NCBI RefSeq assembly: GCF_014773365.1
Contig: NZ_JACWUN010000001.1
Coordinates: 279,316 to 343,315 of the forward strand
Length of the DNA: 64,000 nucleotides
Direction of reading: 5' to 3'
DNA from: Pelovirga terrestris
GTDB taxonomy: Bacteria > Desulfobacterota > Desulfuromonadia > Desulfuromonadales > Geopsychrobacteraceae
Made by a program: the position numbers and the translations under genes. The notes below the pieces were generated by a model. The model saw only the letters and a program-made list of their open reading frames with translations. It did no database searches and had not been told where the DNA came from. Each line of letters opens with the position of its first letter. Position 1 is the first letter of the stretch. Below, piece by piece: positions 43,360-52,527 of the stretch.

Positions 43360-43561
43360 TGATGACTGATCCAAATCAAAAAAACAAAGTCCGACTCATA
43401 GCTAAAGGTAATTTTCCATTTTGAAAAATAAAAAGTATCGAATTTTCCGAAGATTCTATCAATTTTTTTGATGGTTTGCTGTTAAAAACAACTTGGATTT
43501 ACCCTGCCATCTCTGCTTGTACTTTGTAACAATAAGATAGGTCAAAAAATGATCATTCACG

Positions 43562-45106
43562 TCAGCGAAGAAAGGATTTATAGTCCTCTATGCGCTTATT
43601 AACACAGAAACAGTACAACGACCCATTTAGTCTCTTCCAAAGCGAAGGGATACGCCAATTACGCCTAATGATTCGGGAAACTATTCGTTCGAAATAGTAG
43701 ATGTATTTATGTCCAGAAAAATTTCTGAATACAATCCAGGTGTTGATACGATGAACGAGAGGGAACAGGTAAAGCTGCCAGCGCGCGAGTACCCGTTCAC
43801 GTACGAGGTATTCGAAATATAAATTTTTAAGTTCGGCTGAATGCGGCACCCCTGGATTCGGGAATTCTGTCACAGATGCCATCTTCCGCTGTCCGAATAA
43901 CTCACGCGGCACGCCGGCTTGCTCGGCGATGCGGCGTGGAATAGGGCGATCATAGTCCGTTCCTAGCCGCCAAGGATTCATTTCCTTGGATTCAGTGATA
44001 CGGACAATATCAGCCCTGCTCCGTGCACCAATGAACGGAACCGGCAACTGTACGAATCCCGCTTCTAAGCGAACCTCCGAAAGTCCATGGCATCCGAGAT
44101 CCCCGAGCTTGAGTGAATCGTCAATTGGAAAAAAATGTGCCTTGAGGCGACCTTCGGGGAACCAAACTCCCCCGAGAGTACCAGTCAACAATAAAGACGA
44201 ACATGTAATTTGCCGGACAATACCCAGGAAATTAGCGTCCTGGTTGCTATGGATCGCAGAATGGAAGATATATTCTTCCGGGAAGCCGTGTTCGAATGCA
44301 CGACGCTCGATTTGTGTTACTTTGAGTCCCAAATGGTTGCAGATCTCCGTCCCATCATCATCCATCTCTTCTCTTTTGTCATGATAAACATAAGCACCAC
44401 CACCCTTAGATTTGCTGACGGTAAAGACCTTGTCAATACCAAATTCCCTGGCAAGGCCATTAACAGCTGTCGTGTCATATCCCTGAGACTGGGTGGAGTA
44501 TATTTTTAAAGGGTGTGAACGCGATGGGTCGCGCGCGTTGCTGACAATTTTGGCGTAGTTGTTACGCAAAAAATCGTAATATTCTTGAAAGCAGGAAAAG
44601 GAGGGCGTTTGGGGCTTATCGACTACGTTCACAGAATCGAGGGATACCTGCAGATTTTGGTACACCAAACGATTGATAGAGCCTTGCAAGGTTGGAATCA
44701 TCTTGTTGTACTGTAAAAGACCCTTCATCATGCTTTCATTTATCTCATCGTACTGGCGAAATTTGGGATCCAGCTCGTCACCGATTTCAGCGAGAAGAAA
44801 GGGGAGCGAGTTGGATACGATAACTGCGGAATCCGTCTGGCGCCAATAGATGCTGTCCGTGGTCGAGGCGGACGTTACAAACAAGATGCTGCCTTCCTTC
44901 ACAATAGCGCCCGTGCCAAACATGCAGTTGCTGTTCGCGAAGTCTCCATCGGCAAAGTGGCCGTTCCAGGCGCCTTCGACAAGAAACGAATCCGTTCGCT
45001 CCACGTATTGCCCGTGCAGGAACTCAACACGAGCTTTCACAGAGTGGACCCTGGCCAACCAAGCCAGCTTGGGCAGCTCAGTGGAGGCGGAAAAGGTTAT
45101 ATTCAT
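43562..45106 (-). CDS. Asparagine-synthetase-like protein with degenerate PP-loop
   Basis: 514 residues. The overall plan (divergent N-terminal glutaminase-like region, then an ATP-pyrophosphatase-like domain) is that of asparagine synthetase homologues in polysaccharide loci. There is no Cys2, and the expected SGGxDS ATP loop reads STQSQGYDT (about residues 204-212), so a normal amide-forming reaction is doubtful. A second conserved-looking region is KSKGGGAYVYHDKREEM. The C-terminus is basic. It is better GC-balanced than its neighbours, which may point to a different origin. Function unknown. Confidence 0.65.
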   Translation of the reverse strand: MNITFSASTELPKLAWLARVHSVKARVEFLHGQYVERTDSFLVEGAWNGHFADGDFANSNCMFGTGAIVKEGSILFVTSASTTDSIYWRQTDSAVIVSNSLPFLLAEIGDELDPKFRQYDEINESMMKGLLQYNKMIPTLQGSINRLVYQNLQVSLDSVNVVDKPQTPSFSCFQEYYDFLRNNYAKIVSNARDPSRSHPLKIYSTQSQGYDTTAVNGLAREFGIDKVFTVSKSKGGGAYVYHDKREEMDDDGTEICNHLGLKVTQIERRAFEHGFPEEYIFHSAIHSNQDANFLGIVRQITCSSLLLTGTLGGVWFPEGRLKAHFFPIDDSLKLGDLGCHGLSEVRLEAGFVQLPVPFIGARSRADIVRITESKEMNPWRLGTDYDRPIPRRIAEQAGVPRELFGQRKMASVTEFPNPGVPHSAELKNLYFEYLVRERVLARWQLYLFPLVHRINTWIVFRNFSGHKYIYYFERIVSRIIRRNWRIPSLWKRLNGSLYCFCVNKRIEDYKSFLR

Positions 45107-45331
45107 CAGTAGAAGTACCCTTAAATATTCATAGCTAAATGGCTTGAAGTCATGTAAAAAGCGTTCGAAATTCGTTCGTCAGCAATTGCGATGCATCGTA
45201 TATAAATTTTTTATCTAGGGGACGCTGGCGAACAATCAGCGGCAACAAACTTCACAACTTGACCGTTAAAGTTCGACATTCTAAACCAACAAATGCTGCT
45301 GAGCGGAATGTCGTCGAAAACATCTATAACG
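45107..45331. other. Intergenic stretch without recognised feature
   Basis: About 225 bases between the asparagine-synthetase-like gene and the terminator hairpin. No repeat family, promoter or small gene was recognised. Confidence 0.5.
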
Positions 45332-45368
45332 CAAAAGTCCGGCCAGATCAAACCAGGCCGGACTTTTG
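45332..45368. terminator. Bidirectional terminator hairpin
   Basis: CAAAAGTCCGGCC (45332-45344) and its perfect complement (45356-45368), loop of 11 bases, with T-rich sequence on both sides. It lies ten bases after the stop of the jelly-roll protein gene. Confidence 0.85.
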
Positions 45369-45378
45369 TTTCTTCGCT

Positions 45379-47259
45379 TTATTGAACTAACCGCAATAAC
45401 GGCGTCGGTGCAACAACACCTGCAGAACCTTCGGCAACCCTCCAAACACGCATCTCATCCAACCACATGGTTTGGTTAACCGGGGAACCATTACCAATAT
45501 AAGGGGCCATCATGAATTTATCCCATGTAGCACCACCATAACCACCGGCAACTAACAATGCCGATTCATTGCTTATTGCTAAAGCCTCATTGACCCAAAC
45601 CTTAACAATTCCGTCATAGTTTGCCGTCCCATTAGCAACAGTGTTGGACTTAACATAATAGGTAAGTTTAACCCATTGATCATTAGGCACTACAACTGAA
45701 GGGGACCTCCACCCGCTGAATGAATAATAAGCCCCACCGCCCATACTATAACAATCGCCATAATCAGCACCTGCTGCAGCAAGGGGAGTATTACAAAGAT
45801 TGGCTGACCTGTCCTCTGTTGTGGATGTCAGGTCATTTCTTGGTGTGCCAAATGATGTGTTAACGCGCATCGAATCCTGATGGCCGAATCTCGGTTGAAT
45901 AGCATAGGGGGCAGATGTACCAGATACTTGCGAAAAATACAACGCACTGTTCGAGTTAGCTCCGCCCTGGTATATGGTGTCTTCAGATGAAACCATGTGC
46001 AAGGTATGTGGGTGGTACGCAAGCCCGGAACCTCGCCAACCTGAGTCATACTTGACGTAATATTCAAGAATAAATTCTTCTACAGGCTCAGCCATTATAC
46101 GACGGATGGTTGAAAATCCAGTTGGCTTCGTCGCACCGGCCATCCAATCCCAACGCAGTGCATTACCAGAGTATCCGCCGGATGTAACACCGGTGGAATC
46201 AGTAGCATCATACCATCCTCTGGATGACCAGTTATTATCTTGAAAGTTTTCCGTTAAAAGGAGATCTCCTTTAGTTGGCAAACCACTAATTGTAAAAGAT
46301 TTTGGTTCTGTTATCGGTTGGGCCTCAAGAGATGTAGTCACAGGAACACTACCCCAACTCATCGGGCCAATAAAAGGGTAACCGTGGGCGTCTAAGTTAG
46401 GTGGCGTTAGGTTGTAAACGACCATATCGTCATAATCAATATAAGCACGGTTTATACCTATTGGCCCTCTTTGATTGCCAACTTCAGACTGATTTTCGTT
46501 GAATCCAAAATTCATCCAGCCGCTTAAAGCATTAGCGTTGGTTCCTGAATGTTGTAGATCGTTGCGATCTAAAACCAATTCACCATTTATCCATTTCCTC
46601 GCCACACCATCTGCTACCCCCAAAGCAGAATTCATTTTAAGATAAACTTCAATTGCCAAAAACTGACCATGCGAATAAGGGCCGCCCATAACATCAGCCC
46701 ATGTCTTGTTTGACATTACATTTTGACTCTGCCCGATTTGGGGCAGGCCACTTGATGCAATGTACCAAGTATCATTCAAAGCCCCGGTTATTACAGCAGG
46801 GTATCTGTCTGCGGTGTAGATATAGAGATTCTTCTCATAGTTTAAAGCTTCCCACCGATAACCCTCTTGGTATCTAATATACCAACGAATCCACAGTTCT
46901 GTTTGAGGTGAGGGGAAAATGACACCCACAGTCGGAGTGTGACTGTTTACTCCATCCCAATTCCAAAAACGTGCGCCGTAACCACCTGAATTAGCGGCAC
47001 TCGCGGATATGTGTGTAAGATTTTCAATCGTGTGGTTATCTTCTTGATAAGCTTGAGGATAACCCGTCCAAGTTGCCCCATCGTTAGCAACATCCTTACA
47101 GTATCCGATCTCATCATGAAACTTCCAATGTTTGACGCATTCTTGACCATACTCAAAACTCGTACTCCATTTGCCTTCAGAATCAAAATTGATAAAGGAA
47201 AAAGAAGAATTAGTACCTAAGACAAAAAGAATAATAGTCAAAAATATAATTTTTTTCAT
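45379..47259 (-). CDS. Secreted two-domain jelly-roll (concanavalin-like) protein
   Basis: 626 residues. A signal peptide (MKKIIFLTIILFVLGTNSSFS) is followed by two halves that look homologous: residues about 25-300 (LWIRWYIRYQEGYRWEAL..., FLAIEVYLKMNSALGVADGVARKWINGEL, YIDYDDMVVYNL) and 330-620 (FILEYYVKYDSGW, WVKLTYYVKSNTVANGTANYDGIVKVWVNE, MWLDEMRVWRV). The fold resembles LamG/polysaccharide-lyase-like domains; no catalytic residues could be assigned. It probably binds or cleaves the polymer outside the cell. No C-terminal sorting tag is visible. ATG at 47259 has GAGG upstream. Confidence 0.72.
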   Translation of the reverse strand: MKKIIFLTIILFVLGTNSSFSFINFDSEGKWSTSFEYGQECVKHWKFHDEIGYCKDVANDGATWTGYPQAYQEDNHTIENLTHISASAANSGGYGARFWNWDGVNSHTPTVGVIFPSPQTELWIRWYIRYQEGYRWEALNYEKNLYIYTADRYPAVITGALNDTWYIASSGLPQIGQSQNVMSNKTWADVMGGPYSHGQFLAIEVYLKMNSALGVADGVARKWINGELVLDRNDLQHSGTNANALSGWMNFGFNENQSEVGNQRGPIGINRAYIDYDDMVVYNLTPPNLDAHGYPFIGPMSWGSVPVTTSLEAQPITEPKSFTISGLPTKGDLLLTENFQDNNWSSRGWYDATDSTGVTSGGYSGNALRWDWMAGATKPTGFSTIRRIMAEPVEEFILEYYVKYDSGWRGSGLAYHPHTLHMVSSEDTIYQGGANSNSALYFSQVSGTSAPYAIQPRFGHQDSMRVNTSFGTPRNDLTSTTEDRSANLCNTPLAAAGADYGDCYSMGGGAYYSFSGWRSPSVVVPNDQWVKLTYYVKSNTVANGTANYDGIVKVWVNEALAISNESALLVAGGYGGATWDKFMMAPYIGNGSPVNQTMWLDEMRVWRVAEGSAGVVAPTPLLRLVQ

Positions 47260-47323
47260 AAATAACCTCACTTTTCATTTTTATTTACTTACTAGTCTGA
47301 TTATTCATACTAATATTAAATTA

Positions 47324-47476
47324 GATGCCGTCGCAAAAAGTATCAATTTGGCTGGATAGGCAAAAAGCGCCAACTGAAAGGCGCGCGTTTATTGAGCAAT
47401 GAGGCGTACCTACGTACGTCAAAGCGCCAAAATAAGCGCAACAACTCAGCAATTGGCGAGTTTTTGCGAGAGCATC
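47324..47476. repeat. 153-bp inverted-repeat element, second full copy
   Basis: Starts GATGCCGTCGCAAAAAG and ends with the inverse GATGCTCTCGCAAAAACTC. Its reverse complement lines up base for base, without gaps, with 12281-12433 (about three quarters of bases equal by eye). The centre contains GCGTACCTACGTACGTC. Confidence 0.85.
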
Positions 47477-47712
47477 ATAGGATCAATAGAAAAGAACTCA
47501 ACTAAACTATCACCCTTTATCAATTACTTCAAACGGGAGTAATATTCACACAAAAAAGCCAAGAAATTCTGAGTATAAAGTTATTCTCATTTTTTAGAAA
47601 GTTTTTTTTTAATAATTTTTGCATTAAAGGTCTGAAATCAAAATTTTGCACTTTTCAATATGACTCAGTTTCTGATTGAATTCATACATGAGCCTACCCA
47701 GGGCCAGCAGAA
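47477..47712. other. AT-rich intergenic stretch
   Basis: About 235 bases between the 153-bp element and the next gene. AT-rich; no repeat family, promoter or small gene recognised. Confidence 0.5.
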
Positions 47713-48981
47713 TCAAGCAATAACAAACCTATCTGTTATTACTTTATGTATTACATCACCAAACTGCCCTAAGGCTATATTTAGCAATTTATCACTGCAT
47801 AGCGGTTCAAAGTGGGCTTTTTTTGCAAAGTTGACAATATAAGGGGAGTCGCTTTTGACTATACCAAAATCCAAATTATCAGGTATAGGTGCATCACTAA
47901 CAATCTGGTAGCTTGAAAGTTCTGTTGATATGCCGGGTGCTATCAACATGTGCGATCTGATTATTTGCGCAAAACCTTCATTGTTGACTTCAGGTTTAAC
48001 AAACTTTTGAAATAACATTTTATGCTGCTGCCCGGCCCACCTTTTAAGGTTCATATAGAACCCAAGATTAAACAACTTGATCAGTGCTTCCTCAGAAAAA
48101 CTATCAATCCCTTCGTTTGATATGTTTTTAACTTTTGCAACCTTCACAAAATCTGCAGAACCACCACCACCTAATTTGATAACCAAATTGGGCCAGTTAT
48201 CAGAATCTTCGGAAATCTGCACATCAGAAAACTTTTCATAGGCATCAACAAATCCAAGACAAGAGTTATTTATGTCTATATAGTTACTAAGCCATTTACT
48301 CGTACAAGTTTGGTTTGTAATATAATAATCAAGCGGTGTGTGCTTGGGGTCAAAAACCACATATAAAGTGTCTGGGGCCAATGGGTCCGGTAGTGACAAC
48401 ATCTTTTTGATTCTTTTATCACCATGACGCCCTTGGCTCGCTAGGATAAATTTCACTACACTGCCCTTATTTAAAAGTTCAATTTCATCAACATAAAATT
48501 TATCCCAATGACCATCCATACATACGACGGTTTTATAATTATTATTTATTGCAACCTGTTTCAGCTTAGAAAAGAGAGGGTCTATTTCATCTTCATAAAG
48601 CACCCTTCTTTCAGTTCCAAGAAAAGCTTTCAAATTTAAATCAATAGGATAATATCTCTGATTATTTTTAATGATGTCTATCCCGACTTGCATGCCAACC
48701 GTACTATTTGTTTTTTCGTTGTGATAATACATTCGATAATTTGGATGTTGATCAATCAATATATTGTCGAGTTGAGCACATAAGTTAGGGCGAGCAAAAA
48801 ATTCAACTATTTTTTTTTGTCTGACACTCTCAATCAGATCAAAACCAGCTTGAAATAATAATTCTGAAATTTTAAAATAATCAGGTTTTTCAGTTAATTT
48901 ATGGAAATATCTATAAGATTTTTCCTTGAATTTCCCAGAAAATAAAATTCTCCTATTTGTCGATTGATCTTTTAAATCCAT
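47713..48981 (-). CDS. Unrecognised protein of the polysaccharide cluster (possible ATP-grasp relative)
   Basis: 422 residues, no signal peptide or membrane segment, AT-rich coding sequence like its neighbours. I do not recognise the family. The central segment WPNLVIKLGGGGSADFVKVAKVK and a later MLFQKFVKP resemble the glycine-rich loop and the Q-x-F/Y-V strand of ATP-grasp enzymes, but other ATP-grasp landmarks are not clear. A pair YEDEIDPLFSKL...TVVCMDGHWDKFYVDEIELL may be conserved. It follows the FemAB and ATP-grasp genes on the same strand and probably belongs to the same pathway. Confidence 0.6.
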   Translation of the reverse strand: MDLKDQSTNRRILFSGKFKEKSYRYFHKLTEKPDYFKISELLFQAGFDLIESVRQKKIVEFFARPNLCAQLDNILIDQHPNYRMYYHNEKTNSTVGMQVGIDIIKNNQRYYPIDLNLKAFLGTERRVLYEDEIDPLFSKLKQVAINNNYKTVVCMDGHWDKFYVDEIELLNKGSVVKFILASQGRHGDKRIKKMLSLPDPLAPDTLYVVFDPKHTPLDYYITNQTCTSKWLSNYIDINNSCLGFVDAYEKFSDVQISEDSDNWPNLVIKLGGGGSADFVKVAKVKNISNEGIDSFSEEALIKLFNLGFYMNLKRWAGQQHKMLFQKFVKPEVNNEGFAQIIRSHMLIAPGISTELSSYQIVSDAPIPDNLDFGIVKSDSPYIVNFAKKAHFEPLCSDKLLNIALGQFGDVIHKVITDRFVIA

Positions 48982-49039
48982 AAAAAGCCCTTGTGTAAAA
49001 ATTTTACTGTTTTATTGAAAATAAATTATATTGTTTATT

Positions 49040-50125
49040 TCATTTCTTCTTAAAAGTACTTAAAATTCTTTGTGCCTTATAGTATATATAATTAATTTTT
49101 GGAAACAATTCCTTTTCTGCAATCCTAAATAGCCTATAGTATTTTCCCGGGACATCAAAATATCCAGGGAAATTTACAATAACAGGCCTGTAAGCTGACT
49201 TAAGCATATCTAAATTATCCTCATTGGGATTAAAACCTTCAGTCCCCTGAGTGGAACCCAAATCAAGAAATGTACATCCAGCTTTTTTTGCTATTTTTAT
49301 TGATTCCCACATTAACAATTTGTTTGGCATCAGTTTTCTGTAGCTGTAGTCATTTGCTAGATAAAGAGCCCAGGCTCTGTTACCAACTATTGTAACAACA
49401 AGGCCGGAAATCACTTCATCATTGTATATGGCTTTTAAAAATGTGCCCCTGTTTTGACCGACAGTGTTCTCATAAATCGTATCATAGTAATTTTTAGAAT
49501 GTATCAACGAGTGACGTCGTTCTTCAAGACCGCACATCAAATTAAAAAAAACCTCTTTATCGTCGGGCAAAGCACTACCAACAAAAGAAACGCCCAATAA
49601 ACAAGCTTTATTTATATTTTGCCTGTGTGTACGTCGCATTTTATGAAACAATTGCTCCTCACTCTCATTGAGCAACACCCTCGTTGAGTAAACCGCCCTG
49701 TTCCACACTGTCACCTTTTCCGGGATGCTAAACACCTGATGTTTCTTCAATAACATCTGTTGTTTTTCAAACCATTCATCAGGTTCTGGATCAAACCTCA
49801 GGCACAAACCATTATGACGTTTAACTACCCCTCCAAGCTGACTAAAAAGTTCTTCAACAACTTCACTATTGCTCCAATCGACAATCGGTCCGCGACAGCA
49901 ATACATAAGGGAGAAAGGTAATCGGCCTAGCTTGCGAATCAGGATTGTAGCCACTGCTACAATCTGAGTATCTTTTTTTAAGGCATAACATGCGCAGTGC
50001 CAGCCTGAAGCTTTTTTAATTTCACCCCAATAGGTTGTTTGCCTGAAATTATTATTTTTTGATTGGGAAATAAAACTATTTACAGCAATTTCATCTTTTT
50101 TATCAACAAGTTCAAGCTCTAACAT
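49040..50125 (-). CDS. FemAB/GNAT-fold acyltransferase (FemX-like)
   Basis: 361 residues. FemAB-type proteins transfer aminoacyl or acyl groups to cell-wall or exopolysaccharide acceptors. Visible: SKNNNFRQTTYWGEIKKASGWH, PFSLMYCCRGPIVDW, LRFDPEPDEW, MRRTHRQNINKACLLGVSF and the acyl-CoA-fold end KKAGCTFLDLGSTQGTEGFNPNEDNLDMLKSAYRP. PEP-CTERM-associated FemAB proteins have this plan. It follows the ATP-grasp gene by 14 bases. Confidence 0.8.
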   Translation of the reverse strand: MLELELVDKKDEIAVNSFISQSKNNNFRQTTYWGEIKKASGWHCACYALKKDTQIVAVATILIRKLGRLPFSLMYCCRGPIVDWSNSEVVEELFSQLGGVVKRHNGLCLRFDPEPDEWFEKQQMLLKKHQVFSIPEKVTVWNRAVYSTRVLLNESEEQLFHKMRRTHRQNINKACLLGVSFVGSALPDDKEVFFNLMCGLEERRHSLIHSKNYYDTIYENTVGQNRGTFLKAIYNDEVISGLVVTIVGNRAWALYLANDYSYRKLMPNKLLMWESIKIAKKAGCTFLDLGSTQGTEGFNPNEDNLDMLKSAYRPVIVNFPGYFDVPGKYYRLFRIAEKELFPKINYIYYKAQRILSTFKKK

Positions 50126-50139
50126 ATACCTACCTTTGA

Positions 50140-51336
50140 TCAGTCCCACTCACCAGTCAGACTATCGTACGCGACGGGTTGGAATCCTCTATTTTTGAAC
50201 ATTTTATAAAGAGTATGACAAGGCCAGGCAAAGAAAGGCATAGGGTCATCCCAGTAAAATTCATCAGTTTTGGTTTTATCAATGAGAAGATGCAAGTAAT
50301 GCCCTGCCGCACCAAATTTGCTTTTACTTTTATTGAAATATTCTGGAAAAACCCGCATATCCCCCCAAAACCATCTGGTCTGCACATCGGTTTTATAACA
50401 GCCTGGCATAGCTCGTTTGCCTACAGCTATGTCCAGATACATACCGACAATATCGAGGCTGGATGTAATAGCGCTATTGACCCCACCCCAGACTCTTGGA
50501 TTTATTTCAATTAGATAAAATTCACCGGTTTCAGCATGACTGACATATTCAACTTCCGCCATACCATGCCACCCGATATCATCAAAAAGGTGTTTAGAAA
50601 TTTCAGTCATCGGCGAAGCATCACATGTTTTTCTCAACACTCCCGATCCGCCACTGAGGGGAAAATCGCGGACATGAATATCAGCAAAATCCTGAATAAA
50701 TTGTCCATTCTGGTAAATAACGACATGAGAGTACTTTTCCTGGGTTGGAATCCATTCCTGCACGAGAACTCTGGCAATATCAACATTTAAATCTTTTAAA
50801 TACGGTTTTATTTGTTCGTTGTAGCAAAAAACAGGGTCAGGAAAAAATATTCCCCAGTTGCCCCCACCCTGCCTCGGTTTTAAAACAACCTTGCCAGGTA
50901 ACTTCATTTTTATTTCATTGTAGTCTGAAAAATCCTTCAGATATAAGGTCTTTGGTGTCTTAATTGATTGCTGTATCAAGGCATCATAAAGCTTATCTTT
51001 ATTGTGTACGGTCAGGAATGGCTCATAATCAGGTACGGCTAATCCCACATGCTTTTCGACTTCGCTTTTTCTTTTTGAAAGCAGAAAGGTTTCTTCATGT
51101 ACCGGAAAAACAACATCTATATTTAGTGTTTTAACTTTTTCTAAAATAAATGAAATAAAACCATCTGGGTCAGAATACGGAGAGGGATAAATAAAATAAT
51201 CTGATTTTTTATTTGAAAAAAAACACATTGAGTTTTTTATATAATCGGCTACGACGACATCATGGCCTTTTTTCTTTAATGCTCTGGTGATACAAAGGGC
51301 CATTCTACTGTTTGCATTCGTTACCAGTATTTTCAT
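50140..51336 (-). CDS. ATP-grasp ligase (carbamoyl-phosphate-synthase-like)
   Basis: 398 residues. ILVTNANSRMALCITRALKKKGHDVVVAD is the preATP-grasp fold, VFPVHEETFLLSKRK, then the ATP-grasp core GKVVLKPRQGGGNWGIFF, VLVQEWIPTQEKYSHVV and FYLIEINPRVWGG with the metal-binding ExN motif. It makes an acyl-phosphate and probably joins an amino acid to another group. ATG at 51336 is preceded by GGAG. Confidence 0.87.
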   Translation of the reverse strand: MKILVTNANSRMALCITRALKKKGHDVVVADYIKNSMCFFSNKKSDYFIYPSPYSDPDGFISFILEKVKTLNIDVVFPVHEETFLLSKRKSEVEKHVGLAVPDYEPFLTVHNKDKLYDALIQQSIKTPKTLYLKDFSDYNEIKMKLPGKVVLKPRQGGGNWGIFFPDPVFCYNEQIKPYLKDLNVDIARVLVQEWIPTQEKYSHVVIYQNGQFIQDFADIHVRDFPLSGGSGVLRKTCDASPMTEISKHLFDDIGWHGMAEVEYVSHAETGEFYLIEINPRVWGGVNSAITSSLDIVGMYLDIAVGKRAMPGCYKTDVQTRWFWGDMRVFPEYFNKSKSKFGAAGHYLHLLIDKTKTDEFYWDDPMPFFAWPCHTLYKMFKNRGFQPVAYDSLTGEWD

Positions 51337-51358
51337 ATGCACTCCGGCTATGATTTTT

Positions 51359-52522
51359 TTAAAAAAAACTCTTTACCAACTTAAGACTTCTTCGAAGCAA
51401 TCTGTGTTTAGAGCTTCCCTGATATTCACGGATAAAGTGATACAGGTACCTACCATCGGTATAGATCACTTTACCTTTGCGCTCTATATAGGGGCAGCCA
51501 ATACGCTCGATTCTGACATGACCATCTACAGGTTGAAAGGTTGAACCAGTTTTATCCCGAGAACCCACCGTAGAACCAAGGTAATACTCTTTCGATATTT
51601 CTATCGCTTCCGGATCATATCCGCCACCGGGCCAACATAAAAAAGTCACCTGTTTAGACAATTTTGACTCAATAATCTTCTTGGCCTCACCAAGCTCCCA
51701 ATGCAGCCTGACGCGGCGCTCCTGATCCGTTTCATAGCGCCCTTCAGTGCGACAAGTTGACATAAACTCCACTGCTTCCTTCTGCAGCACATTTTTCCAG
51801 TTGTTATTATCGAAGAAATCAACACCCTGCTTCGCAACAAAAGCTTCGAGATGTTTCTTAACAGCACCGTCTGGATAATAACGCTTTACCTCCAGAGACT
51901 TACCGTGCTGGTAAACGGGCGTACCCAAACAATGTGGGATTTTGGAGGCATCCTTGTTCAAATAGTGACATTTTATGTCGGAATGGTCATTCCAGTCCAT
52001 CCACATATAGTTGTCACCTGGATGTCGAAAATCAACAATGTCGGGTCCGGAAAAATACCAGGTATGGGTCATGGCGTGAGACTGTATATCCATCACACCA
52101 TCTTCTTCCATTTTACGCATTTCAGCCCAGGATAAAAATCCCTGAGATTGAAGCTCATCTAAGGAACAACGTCCCAACCATACGTCTTCCAGGTTTTTAC
52201 GTGGTGTTTCACATGGGTCAACAAACTCAGGGTTAACAAAAATGGTGCCTTTAAATCCATATTTTTTCAGGAGTGGATAGGCATAAACCCAATTGTCGAG
52301 ATAACCGTCATCAAAATTCAAGAACACCGGGTTGGCAGGCAATGCTTCACCATGTAGCAGATGGCGATAATATTGGGCAAAGTCGATAGTGCTGAAATTT
52401 TTCTTTTTGAGCCAGCGAATATGATCTGCGAACAGGTCAAATGGAATAGTCAGCTGGTTCCATATCCAATCAGGGTCAGGAACGCCGACTGAATGATACA
52501 TGATGGTGGGGATGTTATTCAT
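51359..52522 (-). CDS. NodB-type polysaccharide deacetylase
   Basis: 387 residues. NPVFLNFDDGYLDNWVYAYPLLKKYGFKGTIFVNPEFVDP contains the catalytic D-D motif; DIQSHAMTHTWY provides the H-x3-H zinc ligands, and VTFLCWPGGGYD the later arginine/proline motif. N- or O-deacetylation of the polysaccharide is expected. It is between the CapK-like and ATP-grasp genes. Confidence 0.88.
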   Translation of the reverse strand: MNNIPTIMYHSVGVPDPDWIWNQLTIPFDLFADHIRWLKKKNFSTIDFAQYYRHLLHGEALPANPVFLNFDDGYLDNWVYAYPLLKKYGFKGTIFVNPEFVDPCETPRKNLEDVWLGRCSLDELQSQGFLSWAEMRKMEEDGVMDIQSHAMTHTWYFSGPDIVDFRHPGDNYMWMDWNDHSDIKCHYLNKDASKIPHCLGTPVYQHGKSLEVKRYYPDGAVKKHLEAFVAKQGVDFFDNNNWKNVLQKEAVEFMSTCRTEGRYETDQERRVRLHWELGEAKKIIESKLSKQVTFLCWPGGGYDPEAIEISKEYYLGSTVGSRDKTGSTFQPVDGHVRIERIGCPYIERKGKVIYTDGRYLYHFIREYQGSSKHRLLRRSLKLVKSFF

Positions 52523-52527
52523 TCATA

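Noticed and set aside
45379..47259. PEP-CTERM sorting tag at the end of the jelly-roll protein
   Set aside because: The C-terminus (APTPLLRLVQ) lacks the hydrophobic helix and basic end of sorting signals.
47171..47842. Small frames around the 153-bp element and after it
   Set aside because: Short, AT-rich, no start signals or conserved features.
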